Below are positions 8,950 to 18,016 of a stretch of DNA of 64,000 nt, piece by piece. The DNA lies in assembly GCA_026004675.1 (NCBI GenBank), contig BPJP01000006.1, forward strand, positions 248,001 to 312,000. Direction: 5' to 3'. The first letter of the stretch is position 1, and each line of letters starts with the position of its first letter. Made by a program: the position numbers and the translations under genes. The notes below the pieces were generated by a model. That model was not told the origin of the DNA. It saw only the letters and a program-made list of their open reading frames with translations, and searched no databases. This DNA is from Gemmatales bacterium (GTDB taxonomy: Bacteria; Planctomycetota; Planctomycetia; Gemmatales; Gemmataceae).

Positions 8950-10326
8950 TCATTCTCTGCTTTTAGCGAGGAGTCGCTTCAACGCTGCCGTCATGCGTTT
9001 GTCGGAGTCGTCGGCAACCCAGTACCAGGCATCGTTGAAGCGATCCTGAAAACCTTGTGTCGTGGGGATGTAGCCTGGCCAGCATTCGCCGAAGCCGATG
9101 CAGAGGACGAAGGAATCGGGAAACATCTGTTGCGCCTGCAACTGGTAGCCGACAAACGTCTCGCCGGGAAAGAGAAGGATTTTCGCCTTTCGGAAATCAA
9201 TCATTGGCATGTCGATGTTCAATCCCGTTTCGAGCCGAAGGCGGCTGGCTAAACCCATGGCGGCGAGAATCCGGTTGCGTGTGTTCGTTTTGGGATTGTG
9301 GAGCACTTTGCGCAGTGCCTCTGCCGTGTGCGATGGGGTTTGGCGAAACGCCAGGTCCAATTCCACCTTGCGAAAAGAAACCGACTCGAGTGGATGTCTG
9401 GTGGTGTTTTGCCAGGCTTTTTTCATGGCGTCGTAAAGTCGGCGGGCCAATACCTCACGATTGGCAGGGGCACCGTTGTTGTATTTGCCGGCGGTCACGT
9501 CGCCGCTGCAACCTGTGACATAGACCTGAAAAATGTTCGGGTTATCACGCTGGCGGTAGTCTCGCGCCATGCCGACGAAATCCCAACTGACTCCTCCACG
9601 ACCGTAATAACTCATCGGGTGTGTGGCATAGGCGTGCAAAGCCAGCACGGCTTGGTCCCGGTCCCAGAAACTAAGTGTTTTCAACCAGGGATCGATCAGG
9701 CCGTCAGGAGCCTCTCGAAAAGTCATGTTGCCTCCCGAGGCGCTGCTGCGAGCATAAGACACCTTGCCGTCGATCACGACCCGTCGATTGGAAGCGACGC
9801 GGTCGACCTTGGCCTGACCAATGCCCAGGTGGGTTATCCGGCGGGCGTTTTGCAAGCACCTGCTAACCGCCTTGGCAGTTCGGCGAATGCATTTGTCTTC
9901 GAATTCCGGATCGAACATCGCTCCCGGCAAACCGGCCTTGGCCAGTAGTTCTGCCGCACCGACGTCGGTCACGGGAGCATCGTGCTGGTGAAGGGAGCAG
10001 ACGAGGACTCGTGCAACGTCGGTTTGTGCTGCCTCGGCCAGCATCTTTCGCCATTTTTCATAGGAGCGATTGCGAATTTCACACCAGTCGACGGCACAAA
10101 GCACAATCGGTTTTTCCGCACCCAGCAAGACGAAGCCGCGTGCCTGAAGTGGATCGATGATTTCCTTTGCAGGCTGCCGCAACCCCGCAATGAGTGGATG
10201 TCCCACGGGACACGTGACATCGACCGAGAAGGTCGCGATTTTGTAGACCGGCTCGAAAGCGACGCAACGGGCCGAAGACAAGAACCATAGCATGCCGACC
10301 ATCACAGCCGCCAAGAACCGGCTCAT
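8950..10326 (-). CDS. Secreted neutral/alkaline ceramidase-like protein
   Basis: 458 residues from the ATG at 10326, which gives a clean signal peptide (MSRFLAAVMVGMLWFLSSA); an ATG at 10386 would hide it. Following blocks (TFSVDVTCPVGHPL, CSLHQHDAP, HAYATHPMSYYG, VTGCSGDVTAGKYN) match the N-terminal domain of the neutral/non-lysosomal ceramidase family. In that family His residues of HQHD and THP type bind zinc, and these are present. Planctomycetes carry many such paralogs whose true substrates are unproven, so amide hydrolysis of sphingolipid-like compounds is only a family-level guess. A broken duplicate of the gene lies at 6584-6951. Confidence 0.8.
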   Translation of the reverse strand: MSRFLAAVMVGMLWFLSSARCVAFEPVYKIATFSVDVTCPVGHPLIAGLRQPAKEIIDPLQARGFVLLGAEKPIVLCAVDWCEIRNRSYEKWRKMLAEAAQTDVARVLVCSLHQHDAPVTDVGAAELLAKAGLPGAMFDPEFEDKCIRRTAKAVSRCLQNARRITHLGIGQAKVDRVASNRRVVIDGKVSYARSSASGGNMTFREAPDGLIDPWLKTLSFWDRDQAVLALHAYATHPMSYYGRGGVSWDFVGMARDYRQRDNPNIFQVYVTGCSGDVTAGKYNNGAPANREVLARRLYDAMKKAWQNTTRHPLESVSFRKVELDLAFRQTPSHTAEALRKVLHNPKTNTRNRILAAMGLASRLRLETGLNIDMPMIDFRKAKILLFPGETFVGYQLQAQQMFPDSFVLCIGFGECWPGYIPTTQGFQDRFNDAWYWVADDSDKRMTAALKRLLAKSRE

Positions 10327-10438
10327 CCTGTTTTGCTCACGATCGCCAAAACAGGCTTCTCTGGTGGGAGGACGTCGCGTCGCCATCAGTTTGGTCCAAA
10401 GGGAAGAAATTGTTGGCTATCATCCGCGTGAAGCTTTA

Positions 10439-11410
10439 TTACCGCCGTTTTTGCTGTTGCCACCAGGTGGTCCAAAGTTGGACGGCGCGTTGAACGTTGA
10501 CAGGTGCTGCTCCTCGTTCGGGGCCAAAATCTTGTCCTCCGCTCAAGGACTTGAGGGCGTCGCGGGCCGCTTGCTGCACGTCGATATCCTGGTCGCCGAC
10601 CAGCCGAATGAGTTCGACGACATAGGGAAGACCTTTGTCGCCGGCGACTTTGGCAGCCATCTCGCGGACAACGGGTCTGCGGTCGGAGAGTTTGGCACGT
10701 ATATAGGTTGGTTGCTGTCGGCGAAAATACTCGGCCAATAGCTCGCGTCCCATGTCGCGAATGTCAGTTTCGAAGGAGGCGGCCGCATCCGCCAGAGCGC
10801 CAAGGGCCAATTCGCCATTTCGCTTGCCTAGCTCTTGGAGATAAGGTTTTCGGTCGTCATTCTTTTTGAAGTTCAAAGCGGAGATCAGCTCGCCGACGGA
10901 AAGCTGCTGTGGTGGCGTCCGGGCGAGCCGAGCTTCCAGGTAGGTTTTTTGCCGAATCAAATACGTCTGGCGAAGCTGGCAGGTGACCCGGAGGTTGCGA
11001 ATCACCGACATATGAGGTGATTGGTTGATGCCGGCACCGATATTTTCGCGAGCGAACTGCAGAAGTTCGATGTCCGTCGTACTCCGCAGAATCGAATCGA
11101 GCTTTTTGGCAATGACGACTGCGGGACAACTCGATTCCATGTGGGCGGCCCGGTACATGCCGCGAATCAAAGCGAAAGTCGCCTCGGGTCCAAGGCTTTG
11201 GAAATCCCGAAGTGCTTTTTTCCCTTCTTCACCTTTCAGTTGCCCGATGTCATAAAAAATGAAACGATTGACGATCTCGTCAAGTTTGGCTTCTTCTTCG
11301 TCTGTCAGTTTCGGCAGACTCGGCGCGAACGGATTCGGCTCCCGGTCCTTTAATGAAATTGGTGAAGAGACCAGCGTCAACGTGACCATCGCGACAATCG
11401 TTTGGACCAT
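10439..11410 (-). CDS. Secreted HEAT-repeat-like protein
   Basis: 323 residues with a short hydrophobic N-terminus (MVQTIVAMVTLTLVSS) and GAGGTG before the start. The body is all-helical; the C-terminal third has repeats such as RPVVREMAAKVAGDKGLPYVV and DIDVQQAARDALKSLSG, the pattern of HEAT/PBS-lyase-type repeats used for protein binding. No catalytic residues are seen. It ends 112 bases upstream of the ceramidase-like gene on the same strand, so co-expression is possible but not shown. Confidence 0.65.
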   Translation of the reverse strand: MVQTIVAMVTLTLVSSPISLKDREPNPFAPSLPKLTDEEEAKLDEIVNRFIFYDIGQLKGEEGKKALRDFQSLGPEATFALIRGMYRAAHMESSCPAVVIAKKLDSILRSTTDIELLQFARENIGAGINQSPHMSVIRNLRVTCQLRQTYLIRQKTYLEARLARTPPQQLSVGELISALNFKKNDDRKPYLQELGKRNGELALGALADAAASFETDIRDMGRELLAEYFRRQQPTYIRAKLSDRRPVVREMAAKVAGDKGLPYVVELIRLVGDQDIDVQQAARDALKSLSGGQDFGPERGAAPVNVQRAVQLWTTWWQQQKRR

Positions 11411-11611
11411 AGCACACCTCTAGAAATCGGCGGTCTCGATTCCGACGTATTCATTCTAACCTGATCGAGGGGCGCGTGCTATTTCCTTGGCAAGCGCTCA
11501 CCCATCCATTAAACAAATAACGGCCGGACGGCGTTGGCAATTTTTCCCTCTTCTTGAATGGGGTGCCTCGTTCGGGCCATACCTGAATTTCCGATTGAGC
11601 AGGAGATTGCC

Positions 11612-13204
11612 ATGCGTATTCTTTTCGCTTTTGCGACACTGACGATGATGGCGGCGGCAAGCCGGGCGGAGCGGCCGAACATATTGATCTGTTTCGCCGA
11701 TGACTGGGGAAGGTATGCCAGTGCTTACCGGCAAGGGAAAAATGATGCCACCCCGAACGCAATCGTGAAGACGCCGAACTTTGATCGTATCGCGCGCGAG
11801 GGGGTGCTGTTTCATCACGCCTTCGTAAATGCCCCTTCGTGCACGCCTTGCCGGAGTGCGTTGCTGTCGGGCCAATACTTTTACCGAACCGGCCGCGGCG
11901 CGATTCTATCCGGCGCCATCTGGGACGCCAGCATTCCGACATTTCCGCTTTTGCTGGAGAAAGCAGGCTATCACATCGGCCATTCGTACAAGGTCTGGAG
12001 CCCCGGTTCGCCACGAAACGCTCCCTACGGGGCGAATCGAACGGCGTACAACAAAGCTGGTAATCGCTTCAATCGGTTTTCTCAATTCGTCAGTGCTGCT
12101 GACGATATCGCCTCAGCTAAAGAAAAACTGTACGACGAGGTCCGCAGCAACTTTCGCGACTTTATCAAGGCCCGCGAAAAAGGGAAGCCTTTCTGCTATT
12201 GGTTTGGCCCCACCAACTGCCATCGCTCTTGGGTGGCCGGATCCGGGAAGAAACTCTGGGGACTCAATCCGGATGATTTGAAAGGTAAGCTCCCGCCGTT
12301 TTTGCCGGACGTGCCATTGGTCCGTGAAGATTTCTGCGATTACCTGGGCGAGGTGCAGGCATTCGATGCCGCTGTCGGCATATTGCTGAAAGAATTGGAA
12401 GCATTGGGAGAATTGGACAACACCCTGATCGTCGTCAGCGGCGATCATGGTATTCCGGGATTCCCTCGAGGCAAATGCAACCTCTACGACTTCGGAGTGC
12501 ACGTCGCTTTGGCCGTCCGCTGGGGCAAAAGAGTTCCTGCCGGCCGGAGAGTCGATGACTTTGTCAATTTGATGGACCTGGCACCGACGTTTTTAGAGGC
12601 TGCCGGCGTCGATGTGCCGAAGGTGATGACCGGCCGCAGCCTCGTCGACGTCTTGACATCCACGAAAGAAGGGCTGGTCGATCCGTCGAGGGACTACGTG
12701 GTTGTTGGACGCGAACGCCACGTCGATACGGCCCGAACCGATTTCCTTCCCTATCCCCAGCGGGCCATCCGAACGAAGGACTTCCTTTACATTCGTAACT
12801 TCAAGCCGGAGCGATGGCCAATGGGAACGGCGCCAGGATACGGCGTCGAGGAAGGAAAGATGCCCGATTACCAAACGCTTGCCACGAATACACGGGTCGC
12901 CTTTGGCGACTTTGACGCCAGTCCTACGAAAGCCTGGCTGATTACACATCGCCATGACAAAGGCATGCAGAAGTATTTCGATCTCGCTTTTGGTCGGCGT
13001 CCCGGCGAAGAACTTTACGACTTGCGCCGCGATCCACATCAGATGCACAATCTAGCGGCCGACGAGAAATATGCCAAAGCGAAATCCCAACTGGCGAAGC
13101 GGTTGATGTCGATCTTGCAAAAGACCGGCGATCCGCGCGTTCAGGGGGACGGCAGCACGTTCGACAAGCCGCCTTTCAGCGAACCAGCGTCGAAACGGAA
13201 GTAA
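11612..13204 (+). CDS. Secreted type I (formylglycine) sulfatase
   Basis: 530 residues from the ATG at 11612 (AGGAG upstream); the longer open frame from 11558 lacks a signal peptide, whereas this start gives one ([20 protein letters not shown]). The sulfatase core is clear: [11 protein letters not shown] with metal-binding Asp residues, [11 protein letters not shown] with the formylglycine Cys at 77 in the CxPxR motif, and VVSGDHG later. The enzyme hydrolyses sulfate esters after an FGE-type enzyme converts the Cys; no FGE gene is in the window. Planctomycetes use many such sulfatases on sulfated polysaccharides. Substrate unknown. Confidence 0.93.
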   Translation: MRILFAFATLTMMAAASRAERPNILICFADDWGRYASAYRQGKNDATPNAIVKTPNFDRIAREGVLFHHAFVNAPSCTPCRSALLSGQYFYRTGRGAILSGAIWDASIPTFPLLLEKAGYHIGHSYKVWSPGSPRNAPYGANRTAYNKAGNRFNRFSQFVSAADDIASAKEKLYDEVRSNFRDFIKAREKGKPFCYWFGPTNCHRSWVAGSGKKLWGLNPDDLKGKLPPFLPDVPLVREDFCDYLGEVQAFDAAVGILLKELEALGELDNTLIVVSGDHGIPGFPRGKCNLYDFGVHVALAVRWGKRVPAGRRVDDFVNLMDLAPTFLEAAGVDVPKVMTGRSLVDVLTSTKEGLVDPSRDYVVVGRERHVDTARTDFLPYPQRAIRTKDFLYIRNFKPERWPMGTAPGYGVEEGKMPDYQTLATNTRVAFGDFDASPTKAWLITHRHDKGMQKYFDLAFGRRPGEELYDLRRDPHQMHNLAADEKYAKAKSQLAKRLMSILQKTGDPRVQGDGSTFDKPPFSEPASKRK

Positions 13205-13373
13205 AGGGGATCGCAGAGAGAAGTACGCCAAACATCGGCACCGTTCGAGATCTCGGCGGGGCGATAGGGAACGCGCCGTTTCGCTCGGCGGCAGGCAAAG
13301 TGTATAGTGAAAAGGCCAGTCACCCGTGGGGAAATTCTGCGTTTGCATCTTTTCCTGTCGCGAGGTCGTCGAC

Positions 13374-14885
13374 ATGAAGTACGTTCTCATCGGTGCAAGC
13401 GTCCTGTTGCTGGCTGGCCTGGCAGCTTATTTCGCCTTCTTTCAGACGCCGCCGCTCACCCCCGACGACCAGGCCATTGAAGCGATTGTCGAGGAAGCCA
13501 TGAAGGAATGGCAGGTTCCAGGGGCGGCTGTCGCCGTCGTTCGCGATGATGAAATCGTCCTTTTGAAAGGCTTCGGCGTCAAGAAGATCGGCGAAAATCA
13601 AAAAGTTACCCCCGATACGGTATTCCCGATTGCTTCGTGTACCAAAGCCTTCACCACGGCCGCCATGGCGATACTTGTCGACGAAAAGCGCATGAGTTGG
13701 GACGATCCGGTGCGAAAGCATTTGCCGTTCTTTCGCCTCTCGGAGCCGGCGGCAAACGAACTGGTCTCGCTGCGTGATCTGGTCTGCCATCGGACGGGCG
13801 TCGGACCTCATGAATTGCTCTGGTATCAGGCTCCCTGGGGACCGGAGGAAGCCGTCCGCCGTATCGGCCATGTCCCCTTAAAGTATCCGTTTCGCTCCGG
13901 CTTCGAATATCAGACGACGATGTTCACGGCAGCTGGTCTGGCCGTAAGCAGAGCTTCGGGTGAACCCTGGCATGAATTCGTCGCACGGCGCCTTTTCAAA
14001 CCTTTGCGAATGTCCCGTTCGAGTTTCACAACAAAAGATGCCTTGGCTTCGGGAGATTACGCCTCGCCGCATCGCTTCAACGAGGCAGGCGAAGTCGCGG
14101 TCGCGTCGTGCTATACCTTCACCGGTCCGGAACCGGCTGGCTCGATCCACTCCTGCGCCCGCGATCTCGCCCACTGGGTGCGCTTTCAGCTTGACGAAGG
14201 CGAGTTCGACGGCCAGCGCTTGATTTCAAAAGAAAACTTCGCCGTGCTGCACGCCGCTCACAACGTCGTTCCGATGACAGACTTTGTCCGTGCCTTGAAT
14301 CCAGAAACCGTTCAGGTCAACTATGCGATGGGCTGGGTGGTTCAGGATTACCGTGGCTATCGGTTGGTGTTGCATGGCGGAGCGATCGACGGCTTCCGGG
14401 CTCACATCTGTCTCGTGCCGTCAAAAAAGATAGGTATTGTTATCCTGAGCAACTTGCACGACACCTATATGAACCTGGCAGTCAGCAATGCAATAGTGGA
14501 CCGATTGCTGGGACTCCAGCCGCTGGAATGGAACTCCTATCTGCGATCGGTCATCAAAAAACGGGATCGCGAAGCGAACGACCGGAAGCAGCGACTGGAA
14601 AGGTTGCGTGTGCGAGGGAGCAAACCGCCTGTGCCGCTGGCTAATTTGGCGGGTATTTACGAACATCCAGCCTATGGCCAGGCGAAGGTGCGCATAGCAT
14701 CGGGGCGACTCTGGTTCCACTGGCACCATTTCGAAGTGCCTCTCGAGCATATTCAGGCAACCGTCTTTTTAGCGAAGCACAAACTCATCGACTCGGAGGT
14801 TGAATTCGTCCTGGCCTTTGATCGCCAAGTGACCGCCATGAAAATGTCCGCACCTTTCGAAGTCGAGTTCAAGCGGAGCCGATAA
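13374..14885 (+). CDS. Beta-lactamase-fold serine hydrolase with DUF3471-like tail
   Basis: 503 residues from the ATG at 13374 (GAGGT upstream), starting with a membrane helix that acts as signal or anchor. The class C beta-lactamase/penicillin-binding fold is shown by the SxxK motif SCTK (88-91), a YQT at the second motif position, and LHGGAIDGF for the third (KTG-like) motif. After about residue 400 a separate beta domain resembling DUF3471 follows. Such proteins are peptidases or esterases of the EstB/AmpC-like group rather than true beta-lactamases. It converges on the PpiD-like gene with a 7-bp gap. Confidence 0.88.
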   Translation: MKYVLIGASVLLLAGLAAYFAFFQTPPLTPDDQAIEAIVEEAMKEWQVPGAAVAVVRDDEIVLLKGFGVKKIGENQKVTPDTVFPIASCTKAFTTAAMAILVDEKRMSWDDPVRKHLPFFRLSEPAANELVSLRDLVCHRTGVGPHELLWYQAPWGPEEAVRRIGHVPLKYPFRSGFEYQTTMFTAAGLAVSRASGEPWHEFVARRLFKPLRMSRSSFTTKDALASGDYASPHRFNEAGEVAVASCYTFTGPEPAGSIHSCARDLAHWVRFQLDEGEFDGQRLISKENFAVLHAAHNVVPMTDFVRALNPETVQVNYAMGWVVQDYRGYRLVLHGGAIDGFRAHICLVPSKKIGIVILSNLHDTYMNLAVSNAIVDRLLGLQPLEWNSYLRSVIKKRDREANDRKQRLERLRVRGSKPPVPLANLAGIYEHPAYGQAKVRIASGRLWFHWHHFEVPLEHIQATVFLAKHKLIDSEVEFVLAFDRQVTAMKMSAPFEVEFKRSR

Positions 14886-14892
14886 CTCGGTT

Positions 14893-17772
14893 TCAGCGGA
14901 CGTTGCTTCGTTCCCCTCGGTTGTATTTTTGTTCGTAATCTTTGTAAATGTGCAAACCTGCTTTTTGCCGCAACGCGGCCAGGGTCGCCTCTACCGTTTT
15001 TCGGCGGTCCTGAACTTCGACGGCATAAAAGCCGAGCAGTTCACCCGCCAGTTGATCGTAACTGGTATAAAACTCCTTCAATGGCGGCGGCTGGCGCTCG
15101 ATCAGAGACGCGACATAGTAGATGGTCATCGGTCGGTTGTGCAAAACCACCGTGTCGCCTGGTTTTTCAAGAGCAAAAAGTTTTTCAGCGAAATCCCGAG
15201 TCGGATATTCGATTTTTTCTGGTGGGACCTGATAGGGACGAAGATGGGGCCCCGTATTGGGAACCACGAAAGCGGGCGGTTTCTGTAGAGGTGCAACGTG
15301 TTCTAAAAAGAAGACGGTGCCGGAATGGGGGGTTCCATCTTTGAGGACACGGACGGCGTCCGCTTTCGCTCTGCGCGCCAGGGCGGCGATTTCTTCTGCT
15401 TCCTGTTCGGCGAACTTGCGTGCTTTTTGCAGCCGCCATGCCTTTTCCACTTTGGCTCGCACCTCGGCGAAATCGGGTACATAGGCCTCATATTCGTCCG
15501 CATTCCAATGCCAGTAGAGCTGATCATGCCGCATGCTGATCGTGCCGCGAAGCTCGCTCGGATAAAACAACAGCGAAGGCCTGTTACCGCTGAAGAAAAG
15601 GGTCGGAAAATCTTCTTCCCTGCCTCGGTTATGTTTCGCATAGGTCTCGTACAACGGCTTGAGGCCGGGATCCTCCGCAATGGTGAAACGATCGCGGGGT
15701 TGACTGCTTTGTCCGTGGACGAGGTGCCATTTCTCGACATGGCGATCCACAAAGGCTCGGACCATTCGTTGGGGCAGCCGTTCCCGATGATAGAGGACGG
15801 CAATCGACGCCGGCATGGCTTGGGTCGAACCAGTCAAAAACATGCCTGCCCCTAACTGGAGGAGGTCGATTCGCTCTTCGCGAGTCAAGACTGTGCTGTA
15901 GAGCAAACCAGAAGCGAGCGGCGCTCCCGCCGCCTCGGCTAGAGTGGTGGCGACGAGTTTAGGTTCCGCCGCCGCCAGTTTTCGGCGAAGTTCGTCGGCA
16001 TCAGCTCGGCCATAATATTGGATGCCCGAGGAGAGTTTTTCGAGGTTCTCGCGAAGGATGTTGTAAGCGAACTCCTTGAGTAATTCTTCTTCCACGTGCT
16101 GGCGAACCGATTCGAGGGGGCGAAATTGCCGTTGCGGAGCCAAGGGGGCGGCAGTCGCCAAAACTCCAACTGGATTCAAGCTGCTCCCGGCGAGAAACAA
16201 CGTCGCCCAGATTTGACCGCCTTGCCGTGCTTCCAAAGCAACAGCCGTGGCTTGAAGGGCAGTCGGTCCAGTCACCGGACTGCCTCCGGTCCCAGCCGAA
16301 CCAATTGTGTTCCCGACAAAAGCCGCTACCGTTTCCGGTCGTTGCACAGCCTGGTCTGTGAGCCAATGGTCTTTCAAGTCCAGAAAAGATGAAAACCGAT
16401 AACGCGAAACGAAGGGCAGAAAGGGGTGTTGTTGATGCAGGTCTTCTTCCCGATCGCGCAGCTGTTTGTATTTGGCCAATAGAAGCAGTTCGTATTGGGG
16501 CGGTGGAGCAAGGTGCGAGGCGATCACCGCCGCTTCCGCCAGCGGACCGGAGTTGGTGCGCAGCCCTGCGGTCGCCAGAGGAAACGATTGAGCGAGAACC
16601 CGTTTGATGTCCTCGACCCGTTTTTTCGCTTCTGCCAGGTAATAAGGCGAATCAACCCGACCCGAGACCCATTCGACTTTCACCCGCTCGGTTTGCTTAA
16701 AACCGGGCGTGGGGGAATCTTCAGAAAACACGACGTCCTTGTACTGATCGTAGAGCTTGCGCAATTCTTCTTCGTTAGGACTTTCGACTTTTGCCAAAAA
16801 GTCTTTTTGGTCGACGGCGATCGGCAACACAGCGACTTTGTTTTCGGTCCGTTGTTTCTTGTAGAATTTCCAGAGTTCGTACGGGGTAACGTTCGGCCCG
16901 ACGTCGGAACGAGGCACAGCATCGAAGCCAAGGAGCGTCATCTTCGCCAACCGAACCCGGAACTCCTTGCGTACCGCATCCGTCAACGCTTTTTCGCTGA
17001 TGTTGCCGCGAATGAACTTGCCTGCTTCTTCGGCGAGTTGCTTTCGATTGAGCAGTTGCTGGGTTTCAAGGATCACCAAATCAGTAAGGTTTTCCGCACT
17101 GATCTCGATGCCCAAATCGTCGGCCTGTCGCAACCAGATGAGATAATCGAGAAGATCCTGCAACGTCCCATCAACGCCGTCAAAGTAAGGTGGTTGCGAA
17201 TCGGGCAGGCGGGCATAACGCTCTTGCACATCGATCATGTCAGTGAGCAACTTGACCTGCTCGGTTTTTTCTTCGTCCCGCAGCAATCCCACCAGATTGT
17301 TGAGATTTTCCCGGTAGCGGCGTTGAATATCCTGCTGCATGGCGACGAATCGCATGCGATCGCTCGGATCGCTTGTCTGCATCATTTGGAACAGGATGAA
17401 CATCTGTCGTTGCAGTTCCGACTCGTTTTTTTGCAGCTGGCGGTCGAGAGGAGGATAGTTCTGGCGAATTTCACTGCGGATTTTATGTATCGTTGCTTCG
17501 GCGACGTTACGTGCCCGTTTGATGACCTCAAGCATGTAGCGGTCGGCGAGTTCGCGTTGGCGACGGATGATTTCGATGTCGCGTTCATCAAGGGTTTTGC
17601 CGAAAAGCTCGGCAGCATTGGCCCCGCCGCGGACGCCGATCAATTCCGTGACGGTGTAGAAGAAGTCCCCCTGCCCGCTGGCAAGGATAAAGATGAACAT
17701 GCACATGATGGTGGCTGCCGCCAGCAAAACCTTCTGGTGTCGGCGAAAAGTTCGCAGGGGATTGAAAGCCAT
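14893..17772 (-). CDS. Large membrane-anchored SurA/PpiD-like protein
   Basis: 959 residues with GAGG before the ATG. A single N-terminal membrane helix (about 14-33) is preceded by basic residues, like the anchor of PpiD, so the bulk would face the periplasm. What follows is mostly long amphipathic helices with many charged heptads (about 60-180, 700-780), matching SurA_N-type chaperone domains. I do not see a convincing PPIC rotamase domain. It is therefore probably a folding chaperone for exported proteins; this is inference from architecture. It lies divergent to the topoisomerase gene. Confidence 0.6.
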   Translation of the reverse strand: MAFNPLRTFRRHQKVLLAAATIMCMFIFILASGQGDFFYTVTELIGVRGGANAAELFGKTLDERDIEIIRRQRELADRYMLEVIKRARNVAEATIHKIRSEIRQNYPPLDRQLQKNESELQRQMFILFQMMQTSDPSDRMRFVAMQQDIQRRYRENLNNLVGLLRDEEKTEQVKLLTDMIDVQERYARLPDSQPPYFDGVDGTLQDLLDYLIWLRQADDLGIEISAENLTDLVILETQQLLNRKQLAEEAGKFIRGNISEKALTDAVRKEFRVRLAKMTLLGFDAVPRSDVGPNVTPYELWKFYKKQRTENKVAVLPIAVDQKDFLAKVESPNEEELRKLYDQYKDVVFSEDSPTPGFKQTERVKVEWVSGRVDSPYYLAEAKKRVEDIKRVLAQSFPLATAGLRTNSGPLAEAAVIASHLAPPPQYELLLLAKYKQLRDREEDLHQQHPFLPFVSRYRFSSFLDLKDHWLTDQAVQRPETVAAFVGNTIGSAGTGGSPVTGPTALQATAVALEARQGGQIWATLFLAGSSLNPVGVLATAAPLAPQRQFRPLESVRQHVEEELLKEFAYNILRENLEKLSSGIQYYGRADADELRRKLAAAEPKLVATTLAEAAGAPLASGLLYSTVLTREERIDLLQLGAGMFLTGSTQAMPASIAVLYHRERLPQRMVRAFVDRHVEKWHLVHGQSSQPRDRFTIAEDPGLKPLYETYAKHNRGREEDFPTLFFSGNRPSLLFYPSELRGTISMRHDQLYWHWNADEYEAYVPDFAEVRAKVEKAWRLQKARKFAEQEAEEIAALARRAKADAVRVLKDGTPHSGTVFFLEHVAPLQKPPAFVVPNTGPHLRPYQVPPEKIEYPTRDFAEKLFALEKPGDTVVLHNRPMTIYYVASLIERQPPPLKEFYTSYDQLAGELLGFYAVEVQDRRKTVEATLAALRQKAGLHIYKDYEQKYNRGERSNVR

Positions 17773-18016
17773 TGTTATTCCTCAACTTACGGCCATAAAA
17801 GCACCTCCTTGGCCCCGGCCGGACTTGACAGGTCGCTAAACCGGAAGTATTGGGTGCTTGACAGGGTTATTTAAAATAGCGATTGTAGCGACTCTTTGCA
17901 AGTAGTGGTGAAGGGTGGGCAACACACGCATCGTGTTGCCCGATTCAGCAGCACCCCGTTGGCCCGCTGCTCTCCGCCACCTGGTTCCAGCCGCTGAATA
18001 ATCAGCAAGTTTGATT

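Noticed and set aside
17825-17861. Two TTGACA boxes upstream of the PpiD-like and topA genes
   Set aside because: Neither has a good -10 box at the right distance, so I did not call promoters.
16495-17874. Plus-strand frame of 459 codons opposite the PpiD-like gene
   Set aside because: Low-complexity Phe/Leu/Arg-rich product, no ribosome site, mirror of a long minus-strand gene.
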